From Perca fluviatilis (taxonomy: Eukaryota > Chordata > Actinopteri > Perciformes > Percidae): 64,000 bases of DNA. How positions within the stretch are numbered: position 1 is the first letter of the stretch; each line of letters starts with the position of its first letter. The position numbers and the translations under genes are program-made. The stretch spans positions 1,054,001-1,118,000 of the forward strand of contig NC_053123.1 in the NCBI RefSeq assembly GCF_010015445.1, read 5' to 3'. Shown one piece after another: positions 39,917 to 52,390 of this stretch. Under the pieces are notes generated by a model. That model ran no database searches. It had not been told where the DNA came from and saw nothing but the letters and a program-made list of their open reading frames with translations.

Positions 39917-40550
39917 GTTCAGAGTGTCTTTTAGATTCCAAATGGACAGCAGCGACATAATACTGCCTAGTTTTACCCAGTACCCGTGGGTAGAAAACAC
40001 ACCCAGTAACACCAGTAACACTGCGTGGCTCAAAACAAGCCATTGGTACTGTCTGACGTCAATGCAGTGATTTGTAGTGTGTGTTATAATAATAAATAAC
40101 ATTTTGAGTGCATACAATAATGACAAGTTACCTCTGTACGTATGCAAAAATGTAATTATAATGTGTAAATTAAAATGAATGCACATCAAAAGTACCTCAA
40201 AAGCGTGGTGTATCAGTAAATTGCGATGTCATCTCATTTCATTGTCATAATGTAATGTATTTCATGCATTCATTAAATTGTGAAAGTGTTCTATTATTAT
40301 TTATAATAAAATATATTATATTTGTTTAAGTTTAAGTTTATTTCATCTATCTAGCACTTTAAAAGCAAACACGTTTGCACCAAAGTGCTTCACAAAGACG
40401 AAAACATGTGTATACAAGCATACAACACACGTATATACATAGATACAGTGGACATAGATATGTCATAGTCATGATTAAACTCAACTAAAATCAGAATGCG
40501 TGATAAAAAACTGTCTCCAACTTAGTTTTTTAATTACTTTGCTACTTTAA

Positions 40551-40957
40551 CCCTCTGAGGACGAAAGACACACCGGCGCGTCTAAACGATATTTGACAAA
40601 ACTCCTGCTCAAAAAGTGATATTACATGATTTCATTTCAGACATTCATTTACTTTTTTAATCATATATAACCGAAAGAGTTTGGTGAACTCGTTTCAAGC
40701 ACCAAAACAATTCGTACAACACATCATAAATTAAGGTTTGTTTTTATAAAGAGATTTGAGGAATTTCAAAAAGCCAACATCAACGTTTCAGCTTTAGCGC
40801 CAAATTATCTCTTTACACATTGCTCTGGGACAGATTTGGTCACACTGTACGGAAAGCTGAGTTTGTTCTGAACATTTTGATCTGGGGAAAATCAGTTATA
40901 TGCAAATACCCTTAACATTTAAGAAGATGTATGAAAATGCCCTTAGACCTCTAAGGG
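40551..40957. mobile_element. possible piggyBac-type MITE
   Basis: TTAA at 40,547-40,550 precedes CCCTCTGAGGACG. The right end is AGACCTCTAAGGG followed by TTGA. The CCCT...AGGG inverted ends next to TTAA fit piggyBac non-autonomous elements, and the right target copy would have one substitution. No coding capacity. Confidence 0.5.
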
Positions 40958-41324
40958 TTGAAGTGTCATTTCATAATTAATATTTGCACAGCATTGGCTT
41001 GCAGTGGCAACTTAGTGCACATAACCAGCACAACAGGTGTTGCAAATGCAAAGCTGGAGTCTAAATCCTAAATTCCTCAAGGTATTCTTTAACAGAATTT
41101 CCTCAGGTTTCCTCCAGTTCGGATTTTATCACTTCTGCATTATATATGCAGGCTTGTTTTTTCATGCATCTTGTTTGTTCCCTGTGTGTTATTAGTAATG
41201 TGTGTGTGTGTGGTGGGGAGGAGGGGGGAGAGGGTATGGCTGTTTTTTCTCATCTTCTTTTTTATGTAATGCACTTTGTGCTTCCGTTTTGTGTATGAAA
41301 AAAACCTATATATATAGCTATATA

Positions 41325-41396
41325 TCTAGACTATATAACTATATATATATATATATATATGTGTATATATATATATATATAGTTATATAGTCTAGA
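41325..41396. repeat. 72-bp AT-rich palindrome bounded by TCTAGA
   Basis: TCTAGACTATATAACTATAT at 41,325-41,344 is repeated inverted at the right, ending TCTAGA at 41,391-41,396. The centre is a (TA)n run with a single GTGT. The right arm continues into CCTGCTCTATCTGTAAAGTG, a retroposon-tail-like phrase. Confidence 0.9.
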
Positions 41397-41485
41397 CCTG
41401 CTCTATCTGTAAAGTGTCCCGAGATAACTCCCGTTGGGATTTGACACTATAACTAAAATTGAATTGAATTATATAAATAAAGTTT
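41397..41485 (+). repeat. LINE 3'-tail-like fragment
   Basis: CTGCTCTATCTGTAAAGTGT, GAGATAACTCCCGTTGGGAT and ATTGAATTGAATTATATAAA form a recognisable fish non-LTR retroposon tail. Confidence 0.55.
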
Positions 41486-42292
41486 GATTTGATGATGATG
41501 AAGTCTGCCTGTGACTTATACAGGAATATTTAACGCTATATGTTTGACAGAAACAGTCCACTGTACCGGATCTTATTGCTGTGGCATGTACAGAATGCAG
41601 CACTTTGGTAACTCGTACTTGGATAACATGGATGGAGTTCATAATTCATCAGCAATTCACATTCTAGTATAATGTTCCAGTGTCAGATTGATAGATGAGT
41701 CTGCCAGAGACAAACTTCCCTGGTATTCAGCTCTTGTGGTTGGTGGGAACCGCGGACTCTGGGCACGGCACGGGAAACCTGATCGACAGCAGACTGCATG
41801 TGTGTGTAAATCTACAGAAAGACTCGCCGCCGCCGCTGCAGGCTTTATGGCTTACAGGCTGAGGCGTCATTAGGAGACGAAGACACCTTCAGGGCAAAAA
41901 ACAACAGTTTTAAATTTGGAGTTTTTTGGGCTATTCTACTTCCATAGCAGTCTTCCTTCAGACAGGCGTTCAACTGGGGGAGTGTCACAGTGATATCTGT
42001 TGGTTCAAATATTTTGCCCTATTCACCTGTAGTGTCTTCAAAATGTATATTTCATAATCCATATCTTTAAAGGCTGTTTTCTCAAAACGTTTTTTTTTTT
42101 TTCTCAGACTCTGAGCCAGATATCTCCTCTTCAGTAGCACTTACATACTCCAAACTTTTCACTTTCATTCCTGTCTATATTCTGAAGGTTTCTACACAGG
42201 GCTTTGTTCAGATATCATTCATAGCCTGATTTACGTAACATTTCATACCTAAATATGTGGCGAATAGGGATTTTTTTTTTATGGCTGTTGAC

Positions 42293-42658
42293 TAAGGCTG
42301 CACAATTAATCGCAATTTTATCGAGATTGCAATATGGACTAGTGCAATATCCAAATCGCAGGGGGGCGCAATATTTGTTAATGTCAAAATACGTGTCAAA
42401 CCATTCTGAATGAAGTACTGTGGTGCTACAAATCCTGTCCTACAGACTAAAGGAAATCATCTTTGTTTGGTACAGGTTCATGCAAAATTCACACTACATG
42501 ACTATAGCACATCTTTATTTGTGTTTCAGTGAAAATGAGAATGATAATCCAAAAAAAGTGATCATTCCCTCCAATATCGTGAATCATATGGCAATCGCAA
42601 CATCAGTCAAAATAATCGCAATTTGACATTTTCCTCCTTGGCATATCGTGCAGCCCTA
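42293..42658. mobile_element. hAT MITE with exact 8-bp target duplication
   Basis: 366 bp flanked by CTGTTGAC on both sides (42,285-42,292 and 42,659-42,666). The inverted ends are TAAGGCTGCAC and GTGCAGCCCTA. The interior contains paired words ATTAATCGCAATTTTATCG and AATAATCGCAATTTGAC. The 8-bp duplication and TA-rich ends fit hAT. It encodes no protein. Confidence 0.92.
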
Positions 42659-42666
42659 CTGTTGAC

Positions 42667-44169
42667 ACCGCATTCTGATTTATGGAGTGATGAAAAGAGA
42701 TATTCAAAGTTTCCTCAGTATAAACCATTGACTCTAATATGTCAACAAGATGAAATAAGAATTTTGAGCCTGGCTGTATCCAATGTTCACATTTCTGTTT
42801 CTGGAAATGTATTTAAATGAGCGCATACTTAGCAAGCTAATGCCTCATTTGCATATTTAAACATAACATTTCAGAAAACTTGTAATAGAAATAAATGTGT
42901 CTTAATGTAAGTTATCAAAGTCTCCTGGTGATATGTGTTCGTTTAAGTGTTTTTCTCTATTCACCTGCAGTGTGTTCAAAATAACGTTTGTGCTTTGTTG
43001 TTTTTTAAAAGAGTTTGTCACGTCTAGAAATTAATTCATCAGAAATGAATCGCCTAACTTTTACTCTTCTTTTTTAAAACTTTATTCAGATTTCTTTCCC
43101 TTTGGGTGCATGAATCATTTCTCCTAAAGCAGTTAATTTCATGGGCAATTTTAAACGACGTATTGGATGCAGATCTGACTGCAAGCTTTCAAAAACAAGA
43201 CAAGTGTTTACTTGAATGTATTGGGTAAATGTTCAAAATAAATCGGAAAAAAAAAAATGATAAAAGTGTAAAGAAGTTATTTTGATATTTATGTTTCCAC
43301 AAGCTCTTAAAAGAACTGTTCCTGTCCCAAGAAAAACAACTCTGACATCTGCGCCAGTGCACAGACATTTACAGAAAAAAAAACAAATCAGAGATCCTTC
43401 ATGTGAGATTAACAGTCCAAATATGTCCCTGCTGCTTTCACTATACTACTCTCTCTCTCTGCTTACATTTGTCCTTGATATGAATAATAAATCAGAGCAA
43501 TCGGACAAATGGAACGATTATTTTGGGACATTTCTACCACTGTATTTTTAGCCATGCAGCTTTTATTTCCACATGTGATTTAGTCCATAGGAAGCGAGCA
43601 CTGTGGGCAGCTATTACAGGAGTTTGTACATCACAGAATGCTCGGAGATTACATGTGTATACCTTCAATTTCTAACGCTACAGGCAGAAGGCTTTCTCCT
43701 GCCAACGTTGTGTATTTTTTCCATCTGTTTCTTTTATTTCCGATCTTTGGGTCGGGCCAGTGGGACGGCAGATGGAGGCATCACAACAGACTCTGCATTA
43801 ATACTTAATAGCATGAAACATCGCTCATGCACCCTTTTAAACGGTTCAAAAGACACTAAAATGGAATGATTTCATTTTGTTAGTACTTTGAACCCAGCCA
43901 GGCCGTGAATAGAATATTTATACACATGTGCAAAGAGATGCCCACTCTGACTTTTACACATGCTCTGCTGACTGACCTTCTAGTTTTTTTTATTTTACAC
44001 ATGCACTCTAAGAAATAAATCTGTAAAATAACACAAAACGTTATGGCAGCTCATTACACGAATTCATCCCTTTGTCCCATAATTGAACAAAACGGACATT
44101 TTATGTGTAACTACAGTGAAAAGACAGAAAGCTGCTGAGTTAGTTAACTTGTGAAAACGCAAAAAAAAA
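42667..44169. other. unique noncoding stretch
   Basis: AT-rich, with no gene or bounded element recognised. Confidence 0.4.
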
Positions 44170-44440
44170 TTCTAAAATGTGGCAAAGAAGCAAAAAAAAA
44201 AAAAATACTGCAAAGAAATGCCCAAAATGTCAGAAGAAATGACATAAACTTCAGAAAAACAATTCAAAAACGTGGTAAAAAGCAGCAAAGGTCGTAAAAC
44301 AATCGTTACAACGTGGACTCCTTTAATCTCCCAAAACCAACTTCTGTGGTCGCCAAAAGTTGTCGGAGCACAAATAATTGCAATTACAATTGTAAAAAAA
44401 TACCAAATCCAACTGTGAATCACGTTCTATGGATCATTTC
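44170..44440 (-). mobile_element. MITE family copy 2 (inverted relative to 28,158)
   Basis: Reverse complement of the 28,219-28,470 family: AAAAGTTGTCGGAGCACAAA (about 44,356-44,375), CTGTGAATCACGTTCTATGG (about 44,413-44,432) and GCCCAAAATGT (about 44,220). Ends are approximate. Confidence 0.6.
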
Positions 44441-44911
44441 TGTCACACTGAGCCACTTTCTAGTTATTTTCTTTTTGTTGTTGTTTCACATATTCACTGT
44501 TTATTCTCAGTTCTAATGAGTGCAAATCAAAGAAAAAAGCATTTGTGCATAAACCTCAGATGAATAGAAATATACCCAAAATAGCAACATAAAAAAAATC
44601 AATAAGCCATATGAAATGTGGCTCACTACTCCAACAAATGTCTCTGTGATGGAAAATTATCAAAGTGTCTCATTGGCCTCGTGGGCCCTGTCTAGTCCGG
44701 AACGTGTCAATCAGTCTGTGAATAAACACCAGGACAGTCTTACTGGAGTAACTGGGACACATCACTTTAGCCCAATGGTATTAGCATCATGGGAATGACA
44801 GCTCTGTGGAAACGGAATCAGAAAAAAAAGAAAAATGAAATCCATCTTTGATCATCTGCAGCGCTCAGCTCTGGGAATGACCAGTAGGGATGCTGTTGTC
44901 TGCTAAATCCA

Positions 44912-45080
44912 ACACTCACACACACAAACACACATACACGCACACACACACATATGCACGCACGCATGCACACACACATGCACACACATACATGCACACA
45001 CATGCACGCACGCACGCACACACACGCACACACACGCACACACACGCACACACACACACACGCACACACACACACACACT
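44912..45080 (+). repeat. compound (CA)n/(CACG)n tract
   Basis: About 170 bp of alternating purine-pyrimidine sequence with ACGCACGC and ATGC variants. Confidence 0.95.
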
Positions 45081-46161
45081 ACATTTGTGTATTTAACTAA
45101 AGCATAAACATAGAAAAAGGGGGTATGACCAAAAAAGTTCCTTTTTGAATATTTGAATCATTTACTATGATTTTGAAAGATATGTTTGCTGAGGATTTTG
45201 TTGTTGTTGTTATTTTTCTTGCCTGTACTGAAAACTATTAATCTTTATTTATTTTTTTAACATGTTCAAAATAAACTAAATAAACTAGACCTTTAATCTC
45301 ATCTTCCTTTCATCCAGTCCGGTCCCATTAGGTGCTAGGCAGAAGGGGGACACAGTGCAGTCCTGTGGAGCCTGGCTCTTCTGAAAAACTCATATTTTTA
45401 GCCTCTCGCTCTTCTGTCCACCTCTCTGTGCCTCTTCACTCCCGAGCCCCATAATGCCACTTCAATGCCGCAGTAGGGAGGAGGCAGAGCACCAATGTAA
45501 ATACACAGGTCGACCTCGCTTTTCCTCCATGTGGCCGACGCCAGAGAAGAAAGTGTAGCACAAAAGGAGGGATGAAAAAGGTGAGACGTGTCATCCCGAT
45601 TAGATTCAATAACAGAGACGGAGAGTGAAAAGAAACAACGGCCAAGGAGAAGGATGGAAAGGCAGTTTAAAGAGGATTGCTGGATGCTGTGCAGATGTCA
45701 CTGAAATGGCAGCATGGGCATAAGTCAGGCATTAAAGAATGGCCGCGCTCTGAATGGCTCCTGTATGCTGGGGCCTGTGAGAGAGCGGGACAGGAGCAGC
45801 AGGTAGCCCGTGTGCCTCTCGGGCCCTTAATCCTCCACACTCGGGAGTGGGAAAGGCAGGAGGAATTTCATTTTTCACAGTTGTTACTATGGCGGTGGGA
45901 ACCTGCTGCTGCTGCTCTTTTCTTTGAGTCATAAAGTATTCAGTCGGCGCTCCTCTCCTGTTTGACACTTTGTTTTTTCTCCCCCTGTGCCTGGACTGAA
46001 AGACTTGCTGTTTTTCACAGAACACAGCAAAGACCTCCGACTGTGATAGGCCCTTCCAAACGCTGGACCATCACGAGGAACGGTTCCTCAAGATGTAAAG
46101 TACAGTTTTATTATGCCAGCCAGTCCAAATCCTCCAGTCTAAAGGGACAACATACCGTTGG
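45081..46161. other. unique noncoding stretch
   Basis: GC-richer around 45,300-45,960. No exon with recognisable homology was found, so it could be a conserved noncoding region. Confidence 0.3.
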
Positions 46162-46169
46162 GTTGTTTG

Positions 46170-46427
46170 TAGAGCTGGGCAATAGATCAATATTATTATT
46201 ACTAGATATTGTCTTAGATTTTGGATATCGTAATATGACACAAGTGTAGTCTTTTCCTGCTTTTAAAGGCTGCATTACAGTAAAGTGATGTCATATTTGA
46301 CTTGAACCACTTAGACATTATATCCACATTATTGGTGATTATTTATCAAAACTTAAAATATTGATATCGACGTATAGGTCAAAAAATATTGTGATATTTG
46401 ATTTTTTTTTCATATCGCCAAGCTCTA
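46170..46427. mobile_element. hAT MITE with exact 8-bp target duplication
   Basis: 258 bp flanked by GTTGTTTG on both sides (46,162-46,169 and 46,428-46,435). The inverted ends are TAGAGCTGGGC and GCCAAGCTCTA. The interior has ATCGTAATATGACAC and ATTGATATCGACG. No coding capacity. Confidence 0.92.
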
Positions 46428-46489
46428 GTTGTTTGTTACTGCCTCCTATAACGGAATGGTTAATAAAGGAGCTGTACTCAACATTCAGA

Positions 46490-46880
46490 GGGTTAACCCT
46501 AACCCCTAACCCCTAACCCTTAACTCTGGTTGATTGGTATTTCTTTAAACCAATCACAATTGTCTTAGACGGCGTTAAGCGCAGAACGGCAGTACAGTGC
46601 CGTTACAAAATAGTCTCGGGAAGGATCTGGTTTTGGTGGAACATGTGCACATAGGGAGGCAAGCTCTGGAATTAAAATGGCTGTCAAGTGTGTGGTGAGA
46701 ATTTTACTCAAAAAAAAGGATTAATACAATTTGATTGTCAGTTGTAGCTCACAAGATGATTCACGAATCGACCAGAGTTTAGAATACCAAAACAAAGAAA
46801 GCGGAAGGTGAGGGACATCAGGCCGAAAATGAGGGACATCCGGTGGATCCTCTAGCGGCACATGAACTATCCCAGAAAGG
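46490..46880 (+). repeat. diverged copy of the 49,041 repeat family
   Basis: TTTCTTTAAACCAATCACAA, AAAATAGTCTCGGGAAGGAT, TTTTGGTGGAACATG and AGAGTTTAGAATACCAAAAC match the family at 49,041-49,500 with extra inserted sequence. A telomere-like CCCTAACCCCTAACCCCTAA run lies at its left edge (about 46,495-46,521). Confidence 0.6.
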
Positions 46881-48067
46881 AAACGTTGTCGCTTAACATT
46901 AACATCAACACAAGTTTAGTTTGAATTCATTAATTCAGAAGAACTCCAATGACATTCTACCCAGTATGAATGTACTGTCAGTGATTAAGTCAAGGCAAAA
47001 AAGTCAGATTAGTTATTTACATGAGTAAGACCATACGAATGTGCTCTCAAATCTTGTGCGTCTTTTCATCCTGCTGCTGTCTGAGTAACAGGAAACACAA
47101 GGACTTGTTCTCCTCCCCTCAGAGCTACATAATCCTTGAAACCAACTATGAATTATAAGTTTGTTTTGGCAGTATACTTTCACTGTGCTGGAGATGTTTT
47201 GTTTTTTTTACTTTTATTTCAGTGCTACATGATGTTACGCTCTGCTTCTTGTCATTCACCTGACACCCACAAGAAGAAATGAAGGACAAGGAAAGGATAC
47301 TGCGAAAACATTCAGTCTTGGAAACGTTAATGCTACATTCATGTACATGTGTTTTCTTCTGTTAAAAGCATGAATAGAAAATTTTTTGTATGAACTGGGG
47401 CGGACGAGAAATAAGTAATTCTGGATGAAATGCCTTGTTCACAGGCCCTTTGGCTGCACAGTGAGGTTTCCTGTACAGACAATTAAAAGTGTGTTATTGG
47501 AACACAGAATTTGATATTTTCATATTTGAGGATGTCTCTATTTACTGACTGATTCGTTATTTAATTTTTTTCCCCATGTAGACTTTAGAAGGCCAAGTGA
47601 TGTTATCACTCAGAATAATTACCAGTGCAATTAAGCACACTTTGGATGTCTTGTTGCTAAGTGTGTTTTGAAGTATGCGGCGCATCCCTTAGGGGTTGTT
47701 AGAGCCAAGACTTGCCGAGTAGACAGAAACAAAGAGAAAAGGGAGCTCCTCACCCGCTGGCCCTGGTGTCTAGACACCATTTCGGGGGCTAATCGAAGAG
47801 ATCAAACAGATTTAACACTTCACAGATACAGATCAAAGACCTAGCAGCCCATATTTGGCATGGGAAGGAGAGTAAAATCAATTTGGAGCAATGAGCTGAT
47901 TATAGTTTGATACACCCATGTGAACAATAAAACAGAAAATGTAATTTGACGGTGCGAATGGAAAACAGTGATTAGTTATCATTTGCTTTTTGTCTACTCA
48001 GTGAAGTGCTTGAATTTCTGAATGGCGATGGAATTGCTTGATGTTGAATTGTTATAATGCCCCCCCT

Positions 48068-48124
<57 letters not shown>

Positions 48125-49030
48125 TTGGACCCAAAGGCTTTGGTACCAATCAGGACGTCCAACCAGCCATAGCCCTTCATCAACCTTTACTGCTCCTGCA
48201 ATCAACAGGCAAATCAGACGTGAATGTAAAAAAGAGCAATAACCAATCACTTTGTGTGTGTGGACTGCGCTGCTGACTGGAGTGTCATTTTTTATTTATT
48301 TTTTTACCTGTAAGCTATCAACCACGCTATCTCTCCCCTGACAACATTTAACACCTGGGAGGAGCATTTGTGCCACTTGGAAAGTGGAATCTAAGTTAGC
48401 CTAGCATGTTAGCACTGATTCCCAAAATAAGTTTTTGTGCATGTTATTTCAGCACGTGCAGAGTCAATAAGTGCCACGTGTTTGGTTGCGCATTTCCATT
48501 TTCTGCATAAAAAACCTGGGTGGAAACTCCAAATACATCAAATACATTCTTACGCTTGGCTAAGGCTTGGTAAAGTTTGCCTTTTTATTTAACAGTGACA
48601 TTATGACTGTATTTTTTCTGGTGGGGACAGTCATAATTTACACGCCAGTGACAGGGCTTGAGTTGTTTTTATAAAGCTGGTCTGGCAGTGACATTTTTGG
48701 AAAAGTGACATTTTTGTTTCAGAAAAGGACAAACACTTTCCTCAAAGGTTGATGTTCTCAGCCATTCTGCCCCTTTCTTTGTCCACATTAAAGTTTTGTT
48801 GTCAAACCTTTCTTGCCGTCATACCTTTCTAAACCGGTATGAAGTCATTTTAATAGTAGTATCCCAATCACTGCTACAGTGCCTGTACTGTATGAGTATC
48901 TAACTGTGTGCATTCATTTAAAGTTTGTGTGCAATACATGTGTATTTAAACATATTTTGCATGAATTTATATGGACATGTTACGAAACTTTGGGTCCCTG
49001 GGCACCCTTCTTATATAGGAGCAAGACACC
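46881..49030. other. unique noncoding stretch
   Basis: Includes (GT)n at 48,071-48,123 and otherwise no recognisable element or gene. Confidence 0.4.
48071..48123 (+). repeat. (GT)n microsatellite
   Basis: 53 bp of uninterrupted GT dinucleotides. Confidence 0.97.
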
Positions 49031-49040
49031 TAGACTGAAA

Positions 49041-49500
49041 AGTAGTCTCGCTTTGCCAGACTCTCCCCCAAAGCGTGCAGGAGAGTCTGGCTACTTCTCA
49101 CAGCATTCGGGGATGGGAGGAAAACATGCTCTGGTTTATTGGCAGTTCTTTAAACCAATCACAATCGTCTTGGGCGGTGCTAAGCTCCGGAGAAAAACTG
49201 CATTACTGCTGCAAAATAGGCTCGGAAGGAACTTGTTTTGGTGGGACGTGTACGTTCAAAAGTAGTTTTAGTCGTGCACCAGAAAACTCAGATTGGACAG
49301 ATAGTCTAGCTAGCTGTCTGGATTTACCCTGCAGAGATCTGAGGAGCAGTTAACCATAGTCCTCATGAATCCACCAGAGGTTAGAATGCCAACACAAAGG
49401 AAGCCCAAGGCAACGGATATCCAGCCTAAATGAGTGAAATCCGGCGGGTTTTCCGGCAGCAATAGAGCAATCCTGGCAGTGGAACGTCAAAGATATAGAC
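49041..49500 (+). mobile_element. non-autonomous repeat with 10-bp direct flanks and 5' hairpin
   Basis: TAGACTGAAA flanks both ends (49,031-49,040 and 49,501-49,510). The end words TAGTCTCG and ATAGACTA suggest short inverted ends. If these are the termini, the duplication is 9-10 bp, as in Mutator-like elements. A 12-bp-stem hairpin is at 49,055-49,091. Relatives are at 61,853-62,322 (close) and 46,490-46,880 (diverged). No coding capacity. Confidence 0.75.
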
Positions 49501-49510
49501 TAGACTGAAA

Positions 49511-50760
49511 GAGACACAAAATTACTACAAATTACATGTTTTCTGTGTCTCTTTGTGGTTGTTTTGAATCACTTTGTGGCGGTTTCATGTCTCTCTGTAG
49601 TGTGTTGTGTCTCTTTGGAGTCTTATACATCTGCCATTGCTTTGCATCTCTTGTAGTCATGTGTCACTTTGTAGTCCTCGGATGGACTTTCCATCAAGAA
49701 TTGTCACTTAAAACAGTAACTTCATACTGAGGCCTCCTGACCAAACTGGCCCCTGGGGCCTGTTCCCAATAGGCCCGTTCAGTACCTTTCAGTAATCCAT
49801 CTATGTGTACTGTACCTATATGTGTGCAGGTAAATAACTTTGCAGGCTATTTACTGTATGAAACCCCAAATCTAACTTGTTTCTCTTTGAGCATGGGTAC
49901 TCATTCCAGCCTGCCATTTTTCCAGCTTATAAACTCGATGCATGAAGACAAAGCAATGAAAACCGATAATCTTGTAATATTATTACACTCAAATCTCCCA
50001 TTCATTCTCAGTAGTGTCTAAACCTAAAGTTTGCCTGTTTGGGGTTGTGTCTGTCACCAGGCCTTTAAATGATCCAATTACTGTGAGTCTGAAACATTTC
50101 CACTATTAAGACCACAGAACGGTAGGTGGGGTCTCCCCCCCCTCGACTCACATCGCCAACACTACCACCTCCGATCCACTCCTTCACATCTGCTAAGGCA
50201 GAAAAGGGGCCAGACGAGGCCTGCCGCCCCATAGAAATTTGGGCTGATATTGGAATTTCACTCAGTCAGATAAAATAAACCAGGCAAGCCTTAGATGCAG
50301 GATAAATAAGCAGTACACTTTGGCTTGGGGGGAAACCAGCGCTCTCCATCTTAGTGATGTAACTGATTGTTCCTTTTCCCCACTGATTAAAAGGAGGTTA
50401 AAATATACGGGGGTTATTACATTCAACCGGAAAAATACCCCTAATCCCTGGAAAATAATCAGCAAAACGATTTAGATTGGCAAAGACCCACACAAATAGG
50501 AAGAATTGTAGGGGCTCTGCACTTTTTGGTGTGGAAAAACACCGGCCCTGAGGGGCTGAAATCTAAAGCAAAGACTTACTATATGTCTAATAATTCACTA
50601 CATTATGGTCCTATTCATATGGAAATAGTATTATGTAGAGACGTAATGAACTGTAATTAAGAAGCTAGTGCTGTTTAACTCATTCTGTGAAAATGAATGA
50701 AATCACCATTGTTTCATTGAAGTCAGCATTTACCAATTTCACATTTCCTGAGGAAGCATA
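49511..50760. other. unique noncoding stretch, GC-richer block at 50,100-50,560
   Basis: The block at 50,100-50,560 is non-repetitive and contains CTGATTAAAAGG and GCAAAACGATTTAGATTGG. It could be a conserved noncoding element. No gene was recognised. Confidence 0.3.
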
Positions 50761-50764
50761 GACT

Positions 50765-51310
50765 ATATAAATAATGGTCATAGCATCAGTGACGTTACCC
50801 ATTGATTTGTGGACTGCCGTTTGAGTGTTTGGACCGCTATCTTGTTTTTTTTAAACCGTGATTGACGATTTTTCCCTTAAGTTGCCAGTCCGCGCTAGCG
50901 CTAGCTAGCAAGATGCTACCAAACACTGAACAATTTTTTATGCAACTAAAATGTCCCATTTTACTTTGAAGTGAAACTATAGATAATTTCCAGCGGAGGT
51001 AGATGCGTTGTTAGCCAGCCCGCCCTAAAGCATGCCCTGCTTTATCGTCTATTTTCAAATAAATTAGACCATATTTTATGAAATGAACATCATGCTGTGT
51101 TGAATAAGACTTGAAACTAGCAATTGAGACCATAAACTCATTATGAAAATGTTTACTGAGGTAATAAATCAAGTGAGAAGTAGGGTCATTTTCTCATAGA
51201 CTTCTATAGAAACAGACTTCTCTTTGGAGCCAGTGGAGTCGCCCCCTGCTGGAAATTAGATAGAACGCAGGTTTAAGAAGCTTTTGCATTGGCTTCACTT
51301 TTCAGAGCAC
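50765..51310. repeat. common fish interspersed repeat
   Basis: Phrases such as CATAGACTATATAAATAATGG, ATTGAGACCATAAACTCATT, TAGGGTCATTTTCTCATAGA, GTCGCCCCCTGCTGG and TTGGCTTCACTTTTCAGAG belong to a repeat I recognise from many fish genomes. The class is uncertain. Ends are approximate. Confidence 0.6.
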
Positions 51311-52080
51311 ATTCCATTAATTTTAATGTCCATGTGAAGGGGCAAATCAGAATTTGAGGTTTGCACTGAACATGTACTGTCTTGACAGATCTATAGCAAA
51401 GCCGTGTGAACATCTTAAAACTAACAAAACAAAACTAGTAATTATAATATAATGACTATAAAACTGCATATATTAATCATGCAAAATGCATTCAAAGTTT
51501 TGTATTTTGTTCACACAAGAGTGTGTAAATCCTCTCCACAACAGATCCACACAGACTGAACCCAAAATACTATAGGACACACTACAGGTAATATTCAGGA
51601 AAGCTGGGATGCTGATTATATACTACTTATTACTCAGAATATTCTAATATGAACTGCTTAGAGTAAGGTAGTATAGTTTTTTTATCCAAAGCATTTCAAA
51701 TTTTGCCTCTCAATCACCTATTCACACACAGTCATAAGGCACTGGCCTAGGAGGAGCTGGGGATCGAACCGCCAATCCTGTGATCAGTGGACAATGTGCT
51801 CTAGCTCTTGAGTCTATTATGTGGGAAAAACTGAACAGAAATAGAAAGAATAGACTGTATTGGGACAACAAAAGCTAATCCCTAAAAAAAGTTGGTGCAG
51901 AATGGACTCAAATGTGCTACTCAGGCAACTCAGTTCACAAGATTTATTGTTTGAAGTACAATCAAAGCAACAGTGTCTAAATTGTCAATCCAACAGGCAG
52001 AGTTCAAGGCTGAATTCTACATGGCAGGTGTATCCAAATCACAGGAAAAAGGCAAAGGGTCAAAAAAACAGGCAAGGGTC

Positions 52081-52390
52081 TTAAAGGTGCCCTGCCACAC
52101 GTATTTCATGACTTTGTGGTAATGTCTGAAGTTACCATGGACTCTGTAACCTTTTTTTGTTGAAAAGAGCGTGGTATAGAAAGCCTGCAGGAAGACTTAG
52201 CTCAATTTCTGCCAGTTCTCATTAATATTCAACAAGCTAAGCTGTTTGAATCTGACTGGCTAACAGCTAGCCAATGAGAGCCTGGCTGTGAATCCTTCAC
52301 CCAGCCCAACTGGGCAAGCCCATGAATAGTAATGAGCTCAGGCAATATGATGTCAGACTGACCAGCTTTTGTGATTGGCCTGATTTCTTT
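52081..52390. repeat. probable MITE (TTAAAGGTGCCCTGCC end)
   Basis: Begins TTAAAGGTGCCCTGCCACAC, a phrase I recognise from fish repeats, and includes GACTGGCTAACAGCTAGCCA (a near palindrome). The right end is uncertain. Confidence 0.45.
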
